From NCBI RefSeq assembly GCF_001316435.1, contig NZ_JXLL01000010.1:1-63860 (forward strand): a stretch of 63,860 nt of DNA, in the 5' to 3' direction. This stretch comes from Caloranaerobacter sp. TR13 (lineage in GTDB: Bacteria > Bacillota > Clostridia > Tissierellales > Thermohalobacteraceae). The position numbers and the translations under genes are program-made. Below are positions 17,877 through 26,733 of the stretch, in pieces (the first letter of the stretch is position 1; each line of letters opens with the position of its first letter). Under the pieces are notes generated by a model, which saw nothing but the letters and a program-made list of their open reading frames with translations, did no database searches and had not been told where the DNA came from.

Positions 17877-18785
17877 ATGATTTCTAAAGTTGGAACGGTA
17901 GTAGAGAATGATATACAAGTAAGTGAGGAATTGAAAAGGATAAAACGTAGAAAAAAAAGACGTGAGATAATTAGGAAAACTATTTTATATATAATAATTT
18001 CTATAGGTGGTATTTTAGCAATGCTTCCTTTCTTGTGGATGTTATCAACTTCTTTGAAGGATAGTTCAGTGGTTTTCCAGATACCACCTCAGTGGATACC
18101 AGAGCGTTTTGCATGGGAGAATTATCCTAATGCTATAAAGGCTATTCCTTTTATCCGTTATACTTTTAATAGTGCTTTTATTACAGTTATGAAAATGATC
18201 GGTGAAGTTTTCACAGCTGCATTAGTAGCTTATGGTTTTGCAAGATTTAGATTTCCTGGAAGAAGGATATTATTTTTAATATTACTTGCAACAATTATGA
18301 TACCAGGAGAAATTACTTTAATACCTGTATTTATTATGTTTAAACAAATTGGATGGATAGATTCATTTAAACCTCTTATTGTACCAGCTTTCTTTGGAGG
18401 TTCTGCAGTTTTTATTTTCTTCTTAAGACAGTATTTTGCTTCTATTCCTAAGGAATTAGAAGAAGCTGCAAGAATTGATGGATGTAGTTCTTTTCAGATA
18501 TTTTATAAAATATTTCTTCCTATTTCAAAGCCAGCTTTAGCAACTATTGCTATTTGGTCGTTTCAAGGAAGCTGGAATGATTTACTAGGGCCACTAATCT
18601 ATTTAAATAGCTTGGATAAATTTACTTTACAGATTGGTTTAACAATGTATCAAAGTTTAAATAAAGTAGAGTGGGGACAGTTAATGGCGGCTTCATTATT
18701 AGTTTTATTACCAGTGCTTATATTATTCTTTTCAGCACAAAAGTACTTTACTGAAGGTATTAAACTTACAGGAATAAAAGGCTAA
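17877..18785 (+). CDS. Sugar ABC transporter permease, MalG type (locus 1)
   Basis: A 302-residue membrane protein with six hydrophobic segments and the EAA loop LEEAARIDGCSSFQIFYKIFLPIS. It is the MalG-like partner of the upstream permease in a CUT1 importer. The frame is open further upstream (from 17790), but that extension reads through the heptamer array; AGAGGTG just before the ATG at 17877 marks the real start. The first 45 residues form a charged cytoplasmic tail (RIKRRKKRREIIRK) before the first membrane segment, longer than usual. A hairpin follows, then the GH13 gene, probably in the same transcript. Confidence 0.92.
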   Translation: MISKVGTVVENDIQVSEELKRIKRRKKRREIIRKTILYIIISIGGILAMLPFLWMLSTSLKDSSVVFQIPPQWIPERFAWENYPNAIKAIPFIRYTFNSAFITVMKMIGEVFTAALVAYGFARFRFPGRRILFLILLATIMIPGEITLIPVFIMFKQIGWIDSFKPLIVPAFFGGSAVFIFFLRQYFASIPKELEEAARIDGCSSFQIFYKIFLPISKPALATIAIWSFQGSWNDLLGPLIYLNSLDKFTLQIGLTMYQSLNKVEWGQLMAASLLVLLPVLILFFSAQKYFTEGIKLTGIKG

Positions 18786-18796
18786 TGAGGAAAGAT

Positions 18797-18822
18797 CACT
18801 AGAGGAGAATATTCCCCTAGTG
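18797..18822 (+). other. Intercistronic hairpin before the GH13 gene
   Basis: CACTAGAGG and CCCCTAGTG form a stem around GAGAATATT. Only a weak T-rich stretch follows (TTCATTTGTTT), so it may be a partial terminator or an mRNA-stabilising hairpin. Confidence 0.5.
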
Positions 18823-18848
18823 TTCATTTGTTTAAAGGAGGCATACAT

Positions 18849-20471
18849 GTGAAAAACTGGTGGAAAAAAGCTATCTTTTATGAGATATATATTAGAAGTT
18901 TCTGTGATGGTAATGGAGATGGAATAGGAGATTTTATAGGGATTACAAAAAAACTAGACTATTTAAAAAGTTTAGGGGTAGATTGCATTTGGCTTACACC
19001 TTTTTATAAATCTCCAAAAGTAGATAATGGTTATGATATTTCAGATTATTACGAGATAGATGCTGATTATGGAACCATGGAAGATTTTGAAACTTTTTTG
19101 AAAGAAGCACATAAAAGGGATATAAAAGTTATAGTAGATTTAGTTTTAAATCATACTTCAGATAAGCATCCGTGGTTCATTGAATCTAAGAGTTCTTTAC
19201 AATCACCTAAACGAGACTGGTATATTTGGAAAGATCCGAAAGATGGTGGAGTACCGAATAACTGGGAGTCTTTTTTTGAAGGGTCTGCATGGGAATATGA
19301 TTCAAATACAAAGCAATATTACTATCATGCCTTTGCGAAGGAACAGGTAGATTTAAATTGGAGAAATGAAGATGTAAAAAAAGCTATGTTTGATGTCATT
19401 AAGTTTTGGCTTGACAAGGGTATTGATGGCTTTAGATTAGATGTAATAAATTTTCTAATGGTAGATGAACAGTTTAAAGATAATCCTTATGATGAAAAAG
19501 GCAAACAAATTCATAAGTATGATAAAGACTTACCAGAAACACTTGATATAGTAGAAGAATTAAGAAAATTAGTTGACCAATATCCAGACAAAGTATTAGT
19601 AGGTGAAGTAGGAACTGAAAATGTTTTGGAAGCAGCACCTTATTTGGATGAAGAAAAAAGACTTCATTTGGTATTTAATTTTAATTTAGGAAGCATTCAA
19701 AAATTTGATGTAAATAAAATATTTAAAGAACTGAAATCATTAGAACAAAATTTAAATGGAGGACTACCAACTATATTTTTTAGTAGTCATGATATGCCAA
19801 GACATGTTACAAGATTTGGAAATGATAATAATAGGGAAGATATGGCTAAATTGTTCTCTATGCTTATTTTAACAGCAAGAGGAGTTCCTTTTATATATCA
19901 GGGCGATGAATTAGGAATGACTGATATTTATATAAAAGATATAAAAGATATGAGAGATGTTGCTGGTATATTAGCCTATGAAAAAGCTATAAAAGAGGGC
20001 AAAACTGAGGATGAAGCTATAAAAATAGCAAACGAAGCGGGAAGAGATAGTGGTAGAAACCCTGTTCAATGGGATAGCAGCAGGTATGCTGGTTTTTCTT
20101 TAACTACTCCGTGGCTTCCTGTAAATGAAAATTATAAAGAGCTAAATGCAAAAAAGCAAAGTGAAGATGAAAATTCCGTATTAAATTTTTATAAAAAATT
20201 AATCCGAATAAGGAAAAATAGTGATGCTTTATTACAAGGTGAATATATTGTTTTACAAAATAAAGATGATTTAATATATTTTATCAGAAAAAGTGGAAAT
20301 GAGAAATGTGCTGTATTTCTAAACTTCTCTGATGAGTATAAAGAAGTAAGTTTAGATAATTTAGATGCGGATAAAATAGAAATGCTTATTTCAAATAAAA
20401 GGGAAGTATTAGATGCAAAATATAATATAAGATTATTCCCATATGAAGCATTATTAGTCAGATGTTTATAA
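18849..20471 (+). CDS. GH13 alpha-glucosidase, oligo-1,6-glucosidase-like (locus 1)
   Basis: A 540-residue intracellular GH13 glucosidase (no signal peptide). It shows the calcium-site-like loop DGNGDGIGDF, the nucleophile Asp198 in GFRLDVINF, the acid/base Glu253 in LVGEVG, and the third acid Asp315 in SSHDMPRH. The Val after the nucleophile is associated in this family with alpha-1,6-linkage activity rather than alpha-1,4. Where the second GH13 protein in this window has NNHDQPR this one has SSHDMPRH, and it has QVDLNW for QPDLNW, so its substrate may differ. The GTG at 18849 was chosen because AAAGGAGG lies 7 nt before it; the TTG at 18828 is in frame but has no such site. It would hydrolyse the imported oligosaccharide. 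Confidence 0.88.
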   Translation: MKNWWKKAIFYEIYIRSFCDGNGDGIGDFIGITKKLDYLKSLGVDCIWLTPFYKSPKVDNGYDISDYYEIDADYGTMEDFETFLKEAHKRDIKVIVDLVLNHTSDKHPWFIESKSSLQSPKRDWYIWKDPKDGGVPNNWESFFEGSAWEYDSNTKQYYYHAFAKEQVDLNWRNEDVKKAMFDVIKFWLDKGIDGFRLDVINFLMVDEQFKDNPYDEKGKQIHKYDKDLPETLDIVEELRKLVDQYPDKVLVGEVGTENVLEAAPYLDEEKRLHLVFNFNLGSIQKFDVNKIFKELKSLEQNLNGGLPTIFFSSHDMPRHVTRFGNDNNREDMAKLFSMLILTARGVPFIYQGDELGMTDIYIKDIKDMRDVAGILAYEKAIKEGKTEDEAIKIANEAGRDSGRNPVQWDSSRYAGFSLTTPWLPVNENYKELNAKKQSEDENSVLNFYKKLIRIRKNSDALLQGEYIVLQNKDDLIYFIRKSGNEKCAVFLNFSDEYKEVSLDNLDADKIEMLISNKREVLDAKYNIRLFPYEALLVRCL

Positions 20472-20605
20472 CTAACATAATATATTATATAAAGTAACAG
20501 AGTTATTATTGTAACTTTAGATGAATTAAGTTAATATATATTTAAATATATGTTTTCTATTGTCATATAATGGCGTTTACTTTATTCGTAAAGGGTGAGT
20601 TGATA

Positions 20606-21613
20606 GTGAGTAAGAAGGTAACAATGCAGGATATTGCAGATAGATTAGGAGTAAGTAAGGTTACAGTATCTAAGGCCTTAAACGATAAACCGGGTGTTAG
20701 TGAAGAATTAAAACAGAAAATAATAGACTTAGCTGTAGAAATGGATTATAAATTTAATTCCATAGCAAAGGCATTAAAAACTAGACGAACAGGAAATATT
20801 GGAGTTATTGTTCCAGAAATATTCTTTACTAAAAATGAGTTTTTCTATACAAAAATATTCCGCTATATTGAAATGGAAGCCACAAGACAAAAAATGAATA
20901 CAATACTTACAATATTAACAGAAGAAGAAGAAACTAAAAATAAAATTCCTTTAATGTGTCAAGAGCAGAAGGTAGACGGTCTTTTGTTATTAGGACAAGT
21001 TTCACCTAGATATGTTACTTTTTTAAATAAACTTAATTTACCTATGATATTAGTTGACTTTTATTATAGAGATATTAAGTTAGACCATATAGTTACAGAC
21101 AATTTTTATGCTAGTTATAATATTACGAGTTATTTAATTGAAAAAGGTCATAAGAAAATAGGATTTTGTGGAAATATTAATTTATATAGTAGTATTCAGG
21201 ATCGTTATTTAGGCTACCATAAAGCTTTACTAGAGTATGGTTTAGTTTTTAATGGAAAGTATTTGATTAAAGAGAGAGATGATAAAGGAAATTATATTGA
21301 TATAAATATTCCAGATGAGCTTCCTACTGCATTTGTATGCAATTGTGATAAAGCTGCATATCTTTTAGGAAGTAAATTAAGTGCTATGGGCTATAAGATT
21401 CCTGATGATGTATCTTTAGTAAGTTTTGATGATGTTGAATATAGTACTATGTTTAATCCTCCGATTACAACTGTTAAGGTTAAAAGAAATGAAATGGCTA
21501 GACAAGCTGTAAAACAATTATTATGGAGGATTGATAATAATGAAGACTTAGGACAGAGAATAGTTATAGGAACAGATATTGTATTTAGAGATTCAGTTAG
21601 AGAGATTAAATAA
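20606..21613 (+). CDS. LacI-family transcriptional regulator (locus 1)
   Basis: A 335-residue repressor with an N-terminal helix-turn-helix (TMQDIADRLGVSKVTVSKAL), a hinge helix with KALKTRRTGNIGV, and a periplasmic-binding-like effector domain ending in PPITTVKVKRNEMARQA. GTG 20606 was chosen because AGGGTGAG is well spaced before it; the frame is open from 20570, but that would add 12 hydrophobic residues ahead of the DNA-binding domain. The CG-centred operators at 15377, 15407, 21626 and 21657 are the likely targets, controlling the importer genes and the divergently spaced DUF624-GH130-DUF1861 unit. The effector is unknown. Confidence 0.9.
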   Translation: MSKKVTMQDIADRLGVSKVTVSKALNDKPGVSEELKQKIIDLAVEMDYKFNSIAKALKTRRTGNIGVIVPEIFFTKNEFFYTKIFRYIEMEATRQKMNTILTILTEEEETKNKIPLMCQEQKVDGLLLLGQVSPRYVTFLNKLNLPMILVDFYYRDIKLDHIVTDNFYASYNITSYLIEKGHKKIGFCGNINLYSSIQDRYLGYHKALLEYGLVFNGKYLIKERDDKGNYIDINIPDELPTAFVCNCDKAAYLLGSKLSAMGYKIPDDVSLVSFDDVEYSTMFNPPITTVKVKRNEMARQAVKQLLWRIDNNEDLGQRIVIGTDIVFRDSVREIK

Positions 21614-21618
21614 AGAAA

Positions 21619-21670
21619 TTGACAAGTAAAACGTTATCAATTATAATTTTATTAGAGTAACCGGTTAACC
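21619..21670 (+). promoter_or_regulatory. Promoter with paired LacI-type operators, DUF624-GH130 unit
   Basis: TTGACA (21619-21624), a 17-nt spacer and TATAAT (21642-21647). A CG-centred operator GTAAAACGTTATCA overlaps the spacer (21626-21639). A second, AGTAACCGGTTAAC, lies downstream of the -10 box at 21656-21669. The centre spacing is 30 bp, against 29 bp at 15370-15419, indicating control by the same repressor with possible cooperative binding. Confidence 0.75.
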
Positions 21671-21703
21671 AAAAACGCTTAACAAATTAATCTAGGTGAT
21701 ATT

Positions 21704-22387
21704 ATGGATGAATGGAAAAAGCAAGATATTAATGAATATGAATGTTTAGAGCCTTTTGAAGAACAAAAAGAAACAAAGGGTCCCTTTAGAAAGTTTTTAA
21801 GAAGATTTAGTGATGAATATGGTAAGTTTATTTTTGTTAATTTTTTGTTTGTTATTTGTTCTTTACCTATAGTTACTATAGGATTATCTATTACCGGTTT
21901 ATTTTATGTTATGATGAGATTTGTAGAAGATGAGTATGTAGATGTTTTTTATCATTTTAAAAAAGGGATTGTAGATAACTTCAAGAAAGGTTTGATAGCT
22001 GGCATTGTTGTTTTACTGACTATTACTGTTGTTTACTTTCTTTTCTATATAGGTTATTACAATGGGGTAATACTTGATAACTTTATTGGTAAGCTTATTT
22101 TAATTATGAGTTTTTTTATATTGTTTACAGGTATAATGGTTCATTTATTTGTTTTTACAATGATTGTAAGATACGATATACCGCTTAGAAGAATTTATAA
22201 AAATACATTTGGTATTTTAATGTTGAATATGGCTAAAGGTATTGTAATTACTTCTATACCTTTAATCATATCAATTATTCTATTAATGATACCATATGCC
22301 AGTACTTTTTATTTTATTTTATATTTCAGCATTGTATCTTATATAGTTATTAGTAATATTTTAAATATTTTTATACGATATGAATAA
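21704..22387 (+). CDS. DUF624 (YesL-like) membrane protein
   Basis: A 227-residue membrane protein with about five hydrophobic segments and a conserved N-terminal region RFSDEYGKFIFVNFLFVICSLP, which matches the DUF624/YesL family. Members of this family are usually encoded beside carbohydrate ABC transporters and glycoside hydrolases. Their function is not established; roles in assembly or regulation of sugar importers have been proposed from context only. It is the first gene after the operator-controlled promoter at 21619. GGTGATATT precedes the ATG. Its last eight bases (22380-22387) overlap an alternative ATG of the next gene. Confidence 0.8.
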   Translation: MDEWKKQDINEYECLEPFEEQKETKGPFRKFLRRFSDEYGKFIFVNFLFVICSLPIVTIGLSITGLFYVMMRFVEDEYVDVFYHFKKGIVDNFKKGLIAGIVVLLTITVVYFLFYIGYYNGVILDNFIGKLILIMSFFILFTGIMVHLFVFTMIVRYDIPLRRIYKNTFGILMLNMAKGIVITSIPLIISIILLMIPYASTFYFILYFSIVSYIVISNILNIFIRYE

Positions 22388-22403
22388 AGAAAGGAGTCTC
22401 GTA

Positions 22404-23312
22404 ATGTTTAAACTAAGACGTTTAAGTAACAAACCGATACTATCACCGATAAAGGAACATGAATGGGAGAAAGAAGCAGTTTTCAACTGTGCAGTTATAT
22501 ATGAAGATAATAAGTTTCATATGTTTTATAGAGCTTCAAATAATAAGTTTATACTTGATTCTGAAAAACCAGAAGAAGAGAATAAGTTCGTTTCTTCAAT
22601 AGGATATGCTGTAAGTGACGATGGAATTAATTTCAAAAGATTTGATAATCCTGTATTTGTAGGAGAGACAGAACAAGAAGCCTGGGGCGTAGAAGATCCA
22701 AGAATAACCAAAATAGACGATACATACTATATGTTGTATACGGGTTTTGGTGGCAGATCATGGGATGATTTTAAGATTTGCATGGCTTGGTCAAAAGATA
22801 TGAAAAATTGGACAGGACACAGAGTTGTATTAGATGAGTCAAACAAGGACGCAGCAATATTCCCAGAAAAGATTAATGGCAAATATGTTTTACTGCATAG
22901 GAGAGTACCGGATATTTGGATTGCCTATTCTGATGATTTAATAACATGGACAAACCATAAAATAATCATGACTCCTATTAAAAATACATGGGAGTCAAAG
23001 AAAATAGGTATTGCAGGACCTCCAATAAAAAGAGAAGATGGTTGGCTTTTAATATACCATGCTGTAGATGACAATCATGTTTATAGACTTGGTGCTGCAC
23101 TATTGGATTTAAATGACCCTTCTAAAGTTATTGCAAGACAATCTGAGCCAATTTTAGAACCAGAATTAGATTGGGAGGTTAATGGATTAGTTCCAAATGT
23201 AGTATTTAGTTGTGGTGCTGTAGAAGCTAATGATAATTATTATGTATATTATGGTGGAGCTGATACTCATATTGGAGTAGCAGCGATTGAGAAAGATAAA
23301 GTTAAATTTTAG
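22404..23312 (+). CDS. GH130-family glycoside phosphorylase/hydrolase
   Basis: A 302-residue five-bladed propeller protein of GH130 (beta-mannoside phosphorylase type). Recognisable features are NCAVIYEDNKFHMFYRAS, EDPRITKIDDTYYMLYTGF, an FPEKINGKYVLLHRR strand, and AGPPIKREDGWLLIYHAVD. In phosphorylase subfamilies basic residues and a His bind phosphate; the Arg pair after LLH, the Lys pair in ESKKIG and the His in IYHAV are candidates, but this is an inference from memory. The ATG at 22404 with AAAGGAG is preferred over ATG 22380. There is no signal peptide, so it acts inside the cell on imported or partly degraded sugar. It sits between DUF624 and a DUF1861-like gene. Confidence 0.85.
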   Translation: MFKLRRLSNKPILSPIKEHEWEKEAVFNCAVIYEDNKFHMFYRASNNKFILDSEKPEEENKFVSSIGYAVSDDGINFKRFDNPVFVGETEQEAWGVEDPRITKIDDTYYMLYTGFGGRSWDDFKICMAWSKDMKNWTGHRVVLDESNKDAAIFPEKINGKYVLLHRRVPDIWIAYSDDLITWTNHKIIMTPIKNTWESKKIGIAGPPIKREDGWLLIYHAVDDNHVYRLGAALLDLNDPSKVIARQSEPILEPELDWEVNGLVPNVVFSCGAVEANDNYYVYYGGADTHIGVAAIEKDKVKF

Positions 23313-23328
23313 TTTTAGGAGGCGCGAA

Positions 23329-24273
23329 ATGAAGTTTTATAAAAGATTAGAGCCAAAAACTTGTGAGCAGCTACTTTCAATTTTTAGAGAAAAAAATTAT
23401 GAAATAAAAGGAGAAAAACTAGAATTTACTGGTGTTGGAAATAAGGATGTATACAACATAACTGCACCATTTGAAGATGATAATGACATGGTTATTGCTG
23501 GAAGAGTAGAGGACAGAGATAGCGAGCATTCTCAAGTTGTATTCTTTGTATTTAGAGATGGTAAATGGCAGCCAAGAGAGAATACAAAAATATTTTCTCT
23601 ACAAGATCCATTTGTTACAAAAATCGGTTCAGAGTTAGTCTTTGGTGGAGTTGAAGTTTTTCCACATCCTACAATAGAGAATGCACTTTGGTATAGAACA
23701 GTATTTTATAGAGGTAAAAATATTAATTCCTTAGAAAAATTTGCAGTTGGGCCTGATGGAATGAAAGATATTAGGCTTATTGAGCTTTCAAATGGTAAAA
23801 TAGGAGTATTTACTAGACCACAAGGAGAAATAGGAGGAAGAGGAAAGATAGGTTTTACAATAATTAATTCTCTTGATGAGCTTAATTCGGAAGTTATTAT
23901 GAAAGCTAATCTAATTGAAAAGCAATTTATTGATGAAGAATGGGGAGGGGCCAATGAGATTCATTTATTAAATAATGGGCTACTAGGTGTTTTAGGACAT
24001 ATTGCTCGTTTTGATGAAGAAGGTAATAGACATTATTATCCTATGGTTTTTGCATTCAATCCGAACACTAAAGAAGCAACTGAAATGAAAATTTTTGCAA
24101 CAAGAAGCAATTTTCCAGATGGTCCTGCAAAAAGACCTGATCTAGTAGATGTAGTTTTTAGTGGAGGTATAAGAAGGCTTAAAAATGGAAAAGCAGAATT
24201 CTATGCAGGGATAGCAGACGCAGAAGCTCATAAAATTTTAATTCCTGATCCATTTTTAGAATATGAAGAATAA
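23329..24273 (+). CDS. DUF1861-like propeller protein
   Basis: A 314-residue cytoplasmic protein. It looks like the DUF1861 family, whose members are predicted five-bladed propellers related in shape to GH43/GH130 enzymes and often encoded beside GH130 genes. Features seen: VYNITAPFEDDNDMVIAGRVE, LQDPFVTKIGSELVFGGVEV, RPQGEIGGRGKIGF, WGGANEIHLLNNG and AAKRPDLVDVVFSGG-like blade repeats with acidic residues. The function is unknown; context suggests a second glycoside-processing enzyme or partner for the GH130 protein. Start at 23329 with TAGGAGGCG upstream; the frame is open from 23287, inside the previous gene. It closes the operator-controlled unit. Confidence 0.7.
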   Translation: MKFYKRLEPKTCEQLLSIFREKNYEIKGEKLEFTGVGNKDVYNITAPFEDDNDMVIAGRVEDRDSEHSQVVFFVFRDGKWQPRENTKIFSLQDPFVTKIGSELVFGGVEVFPHPTIENALWYRTVFYRGKNINSLEKFAVGPDGMKDIRLIELSNGKIGVFTRPQGEIGGRGKIGFTIINSLDELNSEVIMKANLIEKQFIDEEWGGANEIHLLNNGLLGVLGHIARFDEEGNRHYYPMVFAFNPNTKEATEMKIFATRSNFPDGPAKRPDLVDVVFSGGIRRLKNGKAEFYAGIADAEAHKILIPDPFLEYEE

Positions 24274-24284
24274 AAAATTTTTAT

Positions 24285-24339
24285 AAATAAAGGAATCCCC
24301 CTTTATTGTAAAAGGCACACGTAAGTGTGTCTTTGTTTA
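24285..24339 (+). terminator. Tandem hairpins after the DUF1861-like gene
   Basis: ATAAAGG/CCTTTAT forms a hairpin at 24285-24308. A second stem, AGGCACAC/GTGTGTCTTT, lies at 24312-24335 and is followed by a short T-rich tail (TTTGTTT). Together they plausibly end the sugar locus 1 transcript. Confidence 0.6.
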
Positions 24340-24444
24340 ATTATTAAGAAAATTTAATATTTTTTAACAAAAAAAGAGGGATATTTGTAATTTTGTAGAA
24401 TTTATACAAAAAAAGTTCTCTATTTAGTGTGGGGGGTAGTCATT

Positions 24445-26733
24445 TTGTTTAAAGGGAGTGAAATTAAATATATTAAAGGGGCTTTTTGTGGAATTTTAAA
24501 TTCAAGCATACTAGATTCTAACAAGGACCCTTTAAAAAATCTGATTTTGGAGGTTATTGAAAATGATGGATGTTTTGTATATGTGTATAATTTCACCGAT
24601 CAACTTAATATAACGAAGAAAAAGTTTAGAGAATGGGGATTGGCAGTAGATTATCTAGTTAAAAATGGGAAACTTATATTTATCTCTGCTGAAAAAAAAT
24701 ATTTTAAAGATGGACTACTCCTAATAGAAGATATAATAAATTATTATATTAGATTAGTTGACAATTATCGTAAAAAAAATGGATTTAAGCGAATAGTAAT
24801 ACAAGGAGTTAGAGATGATTTCTATAATGAAATAGTTGATTTGGATATTTTATATAGGTTTCATAAAAGGATTAAACAGTTTGCTAAACAGAAGGAAGTA
24901 ATGGTTATAAAAGAATATTTGATAGATAACTTTATAGAAGAGCGTTTTTATAGACTAGTGCCGCTACATGATACTTTTATTATGAACAACAACGACAATG
25001 TAAGTATATTCCAGATAGATAGTGCTAATGATATAGAACTTTTTTATAAATATTTGAGAATTTTATATTTAGATAAAGTTGAATTATATAAAGAGAATAA
25101 AAAGCTTGAACTTTTAAATGAACTTATTTTGGATATTTCATATAAACATAACAGTAGACATTTATTAGAATCAGTATTGGAAAAAATTTGTAAAGTAGTA
25201 AATGCCGACTTTGGGCTAATCTTTACATATTCAGATATTGAATTTAATTTAGAATATATAATAAAATATAATTTACCTTATGAAATTGATAAATGTATTA
25301 CCGATGGAGCTTTAAATAAAAATAGACTTCAAGAAAAATTTAGACGAGGAATAAAAGTTTATGATTATAGTCAATTGGGAAGTTGCAATAAGGCTAAATT
25401 AATAACTGAACTTGGCATAAAGTCATTTGTTGAGATACCTATAGGTAAAGATGAAAACAACCCTATTGCCTTTCTTATATTAGCTTCTTTTAATTGTAAA
25501 AAACATTTCTGTAAGCACATGTCTTTTTTAAAAGCAATTGGCAATACAATATTAGCATTATTAGATAAGCAAAAGCAGATTGAAAGGCATCAAGAGGATT
25601 TATTAAGAGCTGAGAAATTCAAGACTTTAGGTGAGCTTGCTGGAGGAATAGCGCATGATTTTAATAATATATTGACTACGATTATAGGCTTATCTCAACT
25701 GCTTTTATATCAGGTACAAAACCCAAGTATAAAGAAAAATCTTGAAATAATATATAATTCGGCTCTTGATGGCAAGGCGATAGTTAATAAGATACAGAAA
25801 ATCACAAGGAAAAAAGTAAGTTCTAACAAGAAGGTAATACTTCTTAATAGTATTGTTGAAACTTCATTAGATATGGCAACACCAAAATGGAATAATACAT
25901 ATGCCGTAAAAGGAATGGAATTTTCTGTAGTAAAAGAACTAAAATCAAATAGTTACATATACTGTGATGCACATGAGATAAGGGAAGTAATTCTTAATAT
26001 AATACTAAATGCCATAGATTCTATGGAAAATGGAGGGAAGCTAATAGTAAAAACTTATGACAAAGGGGACAAGGCTTATATTCATATTGAGGATACAGGA
26101 TGTGGAATGCCTAATGAAATTAAAGATAGAATTTTTGAGCCGTTTTTTAGTACAAAAGAGTCTAGAGGAACAGGTTTAGGTTTAAGTATAGCTAAAAATA
26201 TAATTGATAGCTATAATGGAAGTATAGAAGTAGAGAGCGAAGTTGGAGTAGGAACAAAGTTTATTATTTCATTTAATAAGTATCAGAAAGAAGAAAAACA
26301 TTCGGATAATGATAATATTTTACCAAAGTTTAATGGGCTAAATGTATTAATTGTAGATGACAAGGCTCATGTAGCATATTCTTTAAAAAAAATGCTTAAG
26401 ATAATTGGAATAGAATCTGATATAGAAACTAATTGTAGTAATGTTTTAAAGAGGCTATCTAGAAGGGAATATGATATAATGATTTGTGATTTAGCTATGC
26501 CGAAGATGAATGGTATTAGGCTTTCTAAACAAATAAAAAGTGTCAAAAAGGATTTGAAAATTATCCTAATGACAGGATGGCCTAATGATTTAGATGGACA
26601 AGATTTAAATGAAATAGAATATATAATACATAAGCCTTGTACAATAAAAGAAGTTATTAAAGCTATAAAAAATATAGTTGATGAAAAGAAAAAATTGGAG
26701 GGGAAAAAGGATGTTATTAATTCAAAATGGTAG
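24445..26733 (+). CDS. Hybrid sensor histidine kinase with C-terminal receiver domain
   Basis: A 762-residue cytoplasmic signalling protein. The first ~200 residues are not confidently assigned; they may be a sensory domain of the DcmR/MEDS type. A GAF-like region follows (about 215-380). The kinase core has an H-box [20 protein letters not shown], an N-box [14 protein letters not shown], and ATP-lid motifs DTGCGMP and GTGLGLS. A receiver domain (about 630-745) has VDD and the phospho-acceptor Asp in [12 protein letters not shown]. No membrane segment is seen. The TTG at 24445 has GGGGGG correctly placed before it; GTG 24427 is also possible. Kinase and receiver in one chain suggest transfer to a separate output protein. 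Its last 23 bases overlap the next gene. Confidence 0.88.
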   Translation: MFKGSEIKYIKGAFCGILNSSILDSNKDPLKNLILEVIENDGCFVYVYNFTDQLNITKKKFREWGLAVDYLVKNGKLIFISAEKKYFKDGLLLIEDIINYYIRLVDNYRKKNGFKRIVIQGVRDDFYNEIVDLDILYRFHKRIKQFAKQKEVMVIKEYLIDNFIEERFYRLVPLHDTFIMNNNDNVSIFQIDSANDIELFYKYLRILYLDKVELYKENKKLELLNELILDISYKHNSRHLLESVLEKICKVVNADFGLIFTYSDIEFNLEYIIKYNLPYEIDKCITDGALNKNRLQEKFRRGIKVYDYSQLGSCNKAKLITELGIKSFVEIPIGKDENNPIAFLILASFNCKKHFCKHMSFLKAIGNTILALLDKQKQIERHQEDLLRAEKFKTLGELAGGIAHDFNNILTTIIGLSQLLLYQVQNPSIKKNLEIIYNSALDGKAIVNKIQKITRKKVSSNKKVILLNSIVETSLDMATPKWNNTYAVKGMEFSVVKELKSNSYIYCDAHEIREVILNIILNAIDSMENGGKLIVKTYDKGDKAYIHIEDTGCGMPNEIKDRIFEPFFSTKESRGTGLGLSIAKNIIDSYNGSIEVESEVGVGTKFIISFNKYQKEEKHSDNDNILPKFNGLNVLIVDDKAHVAYSLKKMLKIIGIESDIETNCSNVLKRLSRREYDIMICDLAMPKMNGIRLSKQIKSVKKDLKIILMTGWPNDLDGQDLNEIEYIIHKPCTIKEVIKAIKNIVDEKKKLEGKKDVINSKW

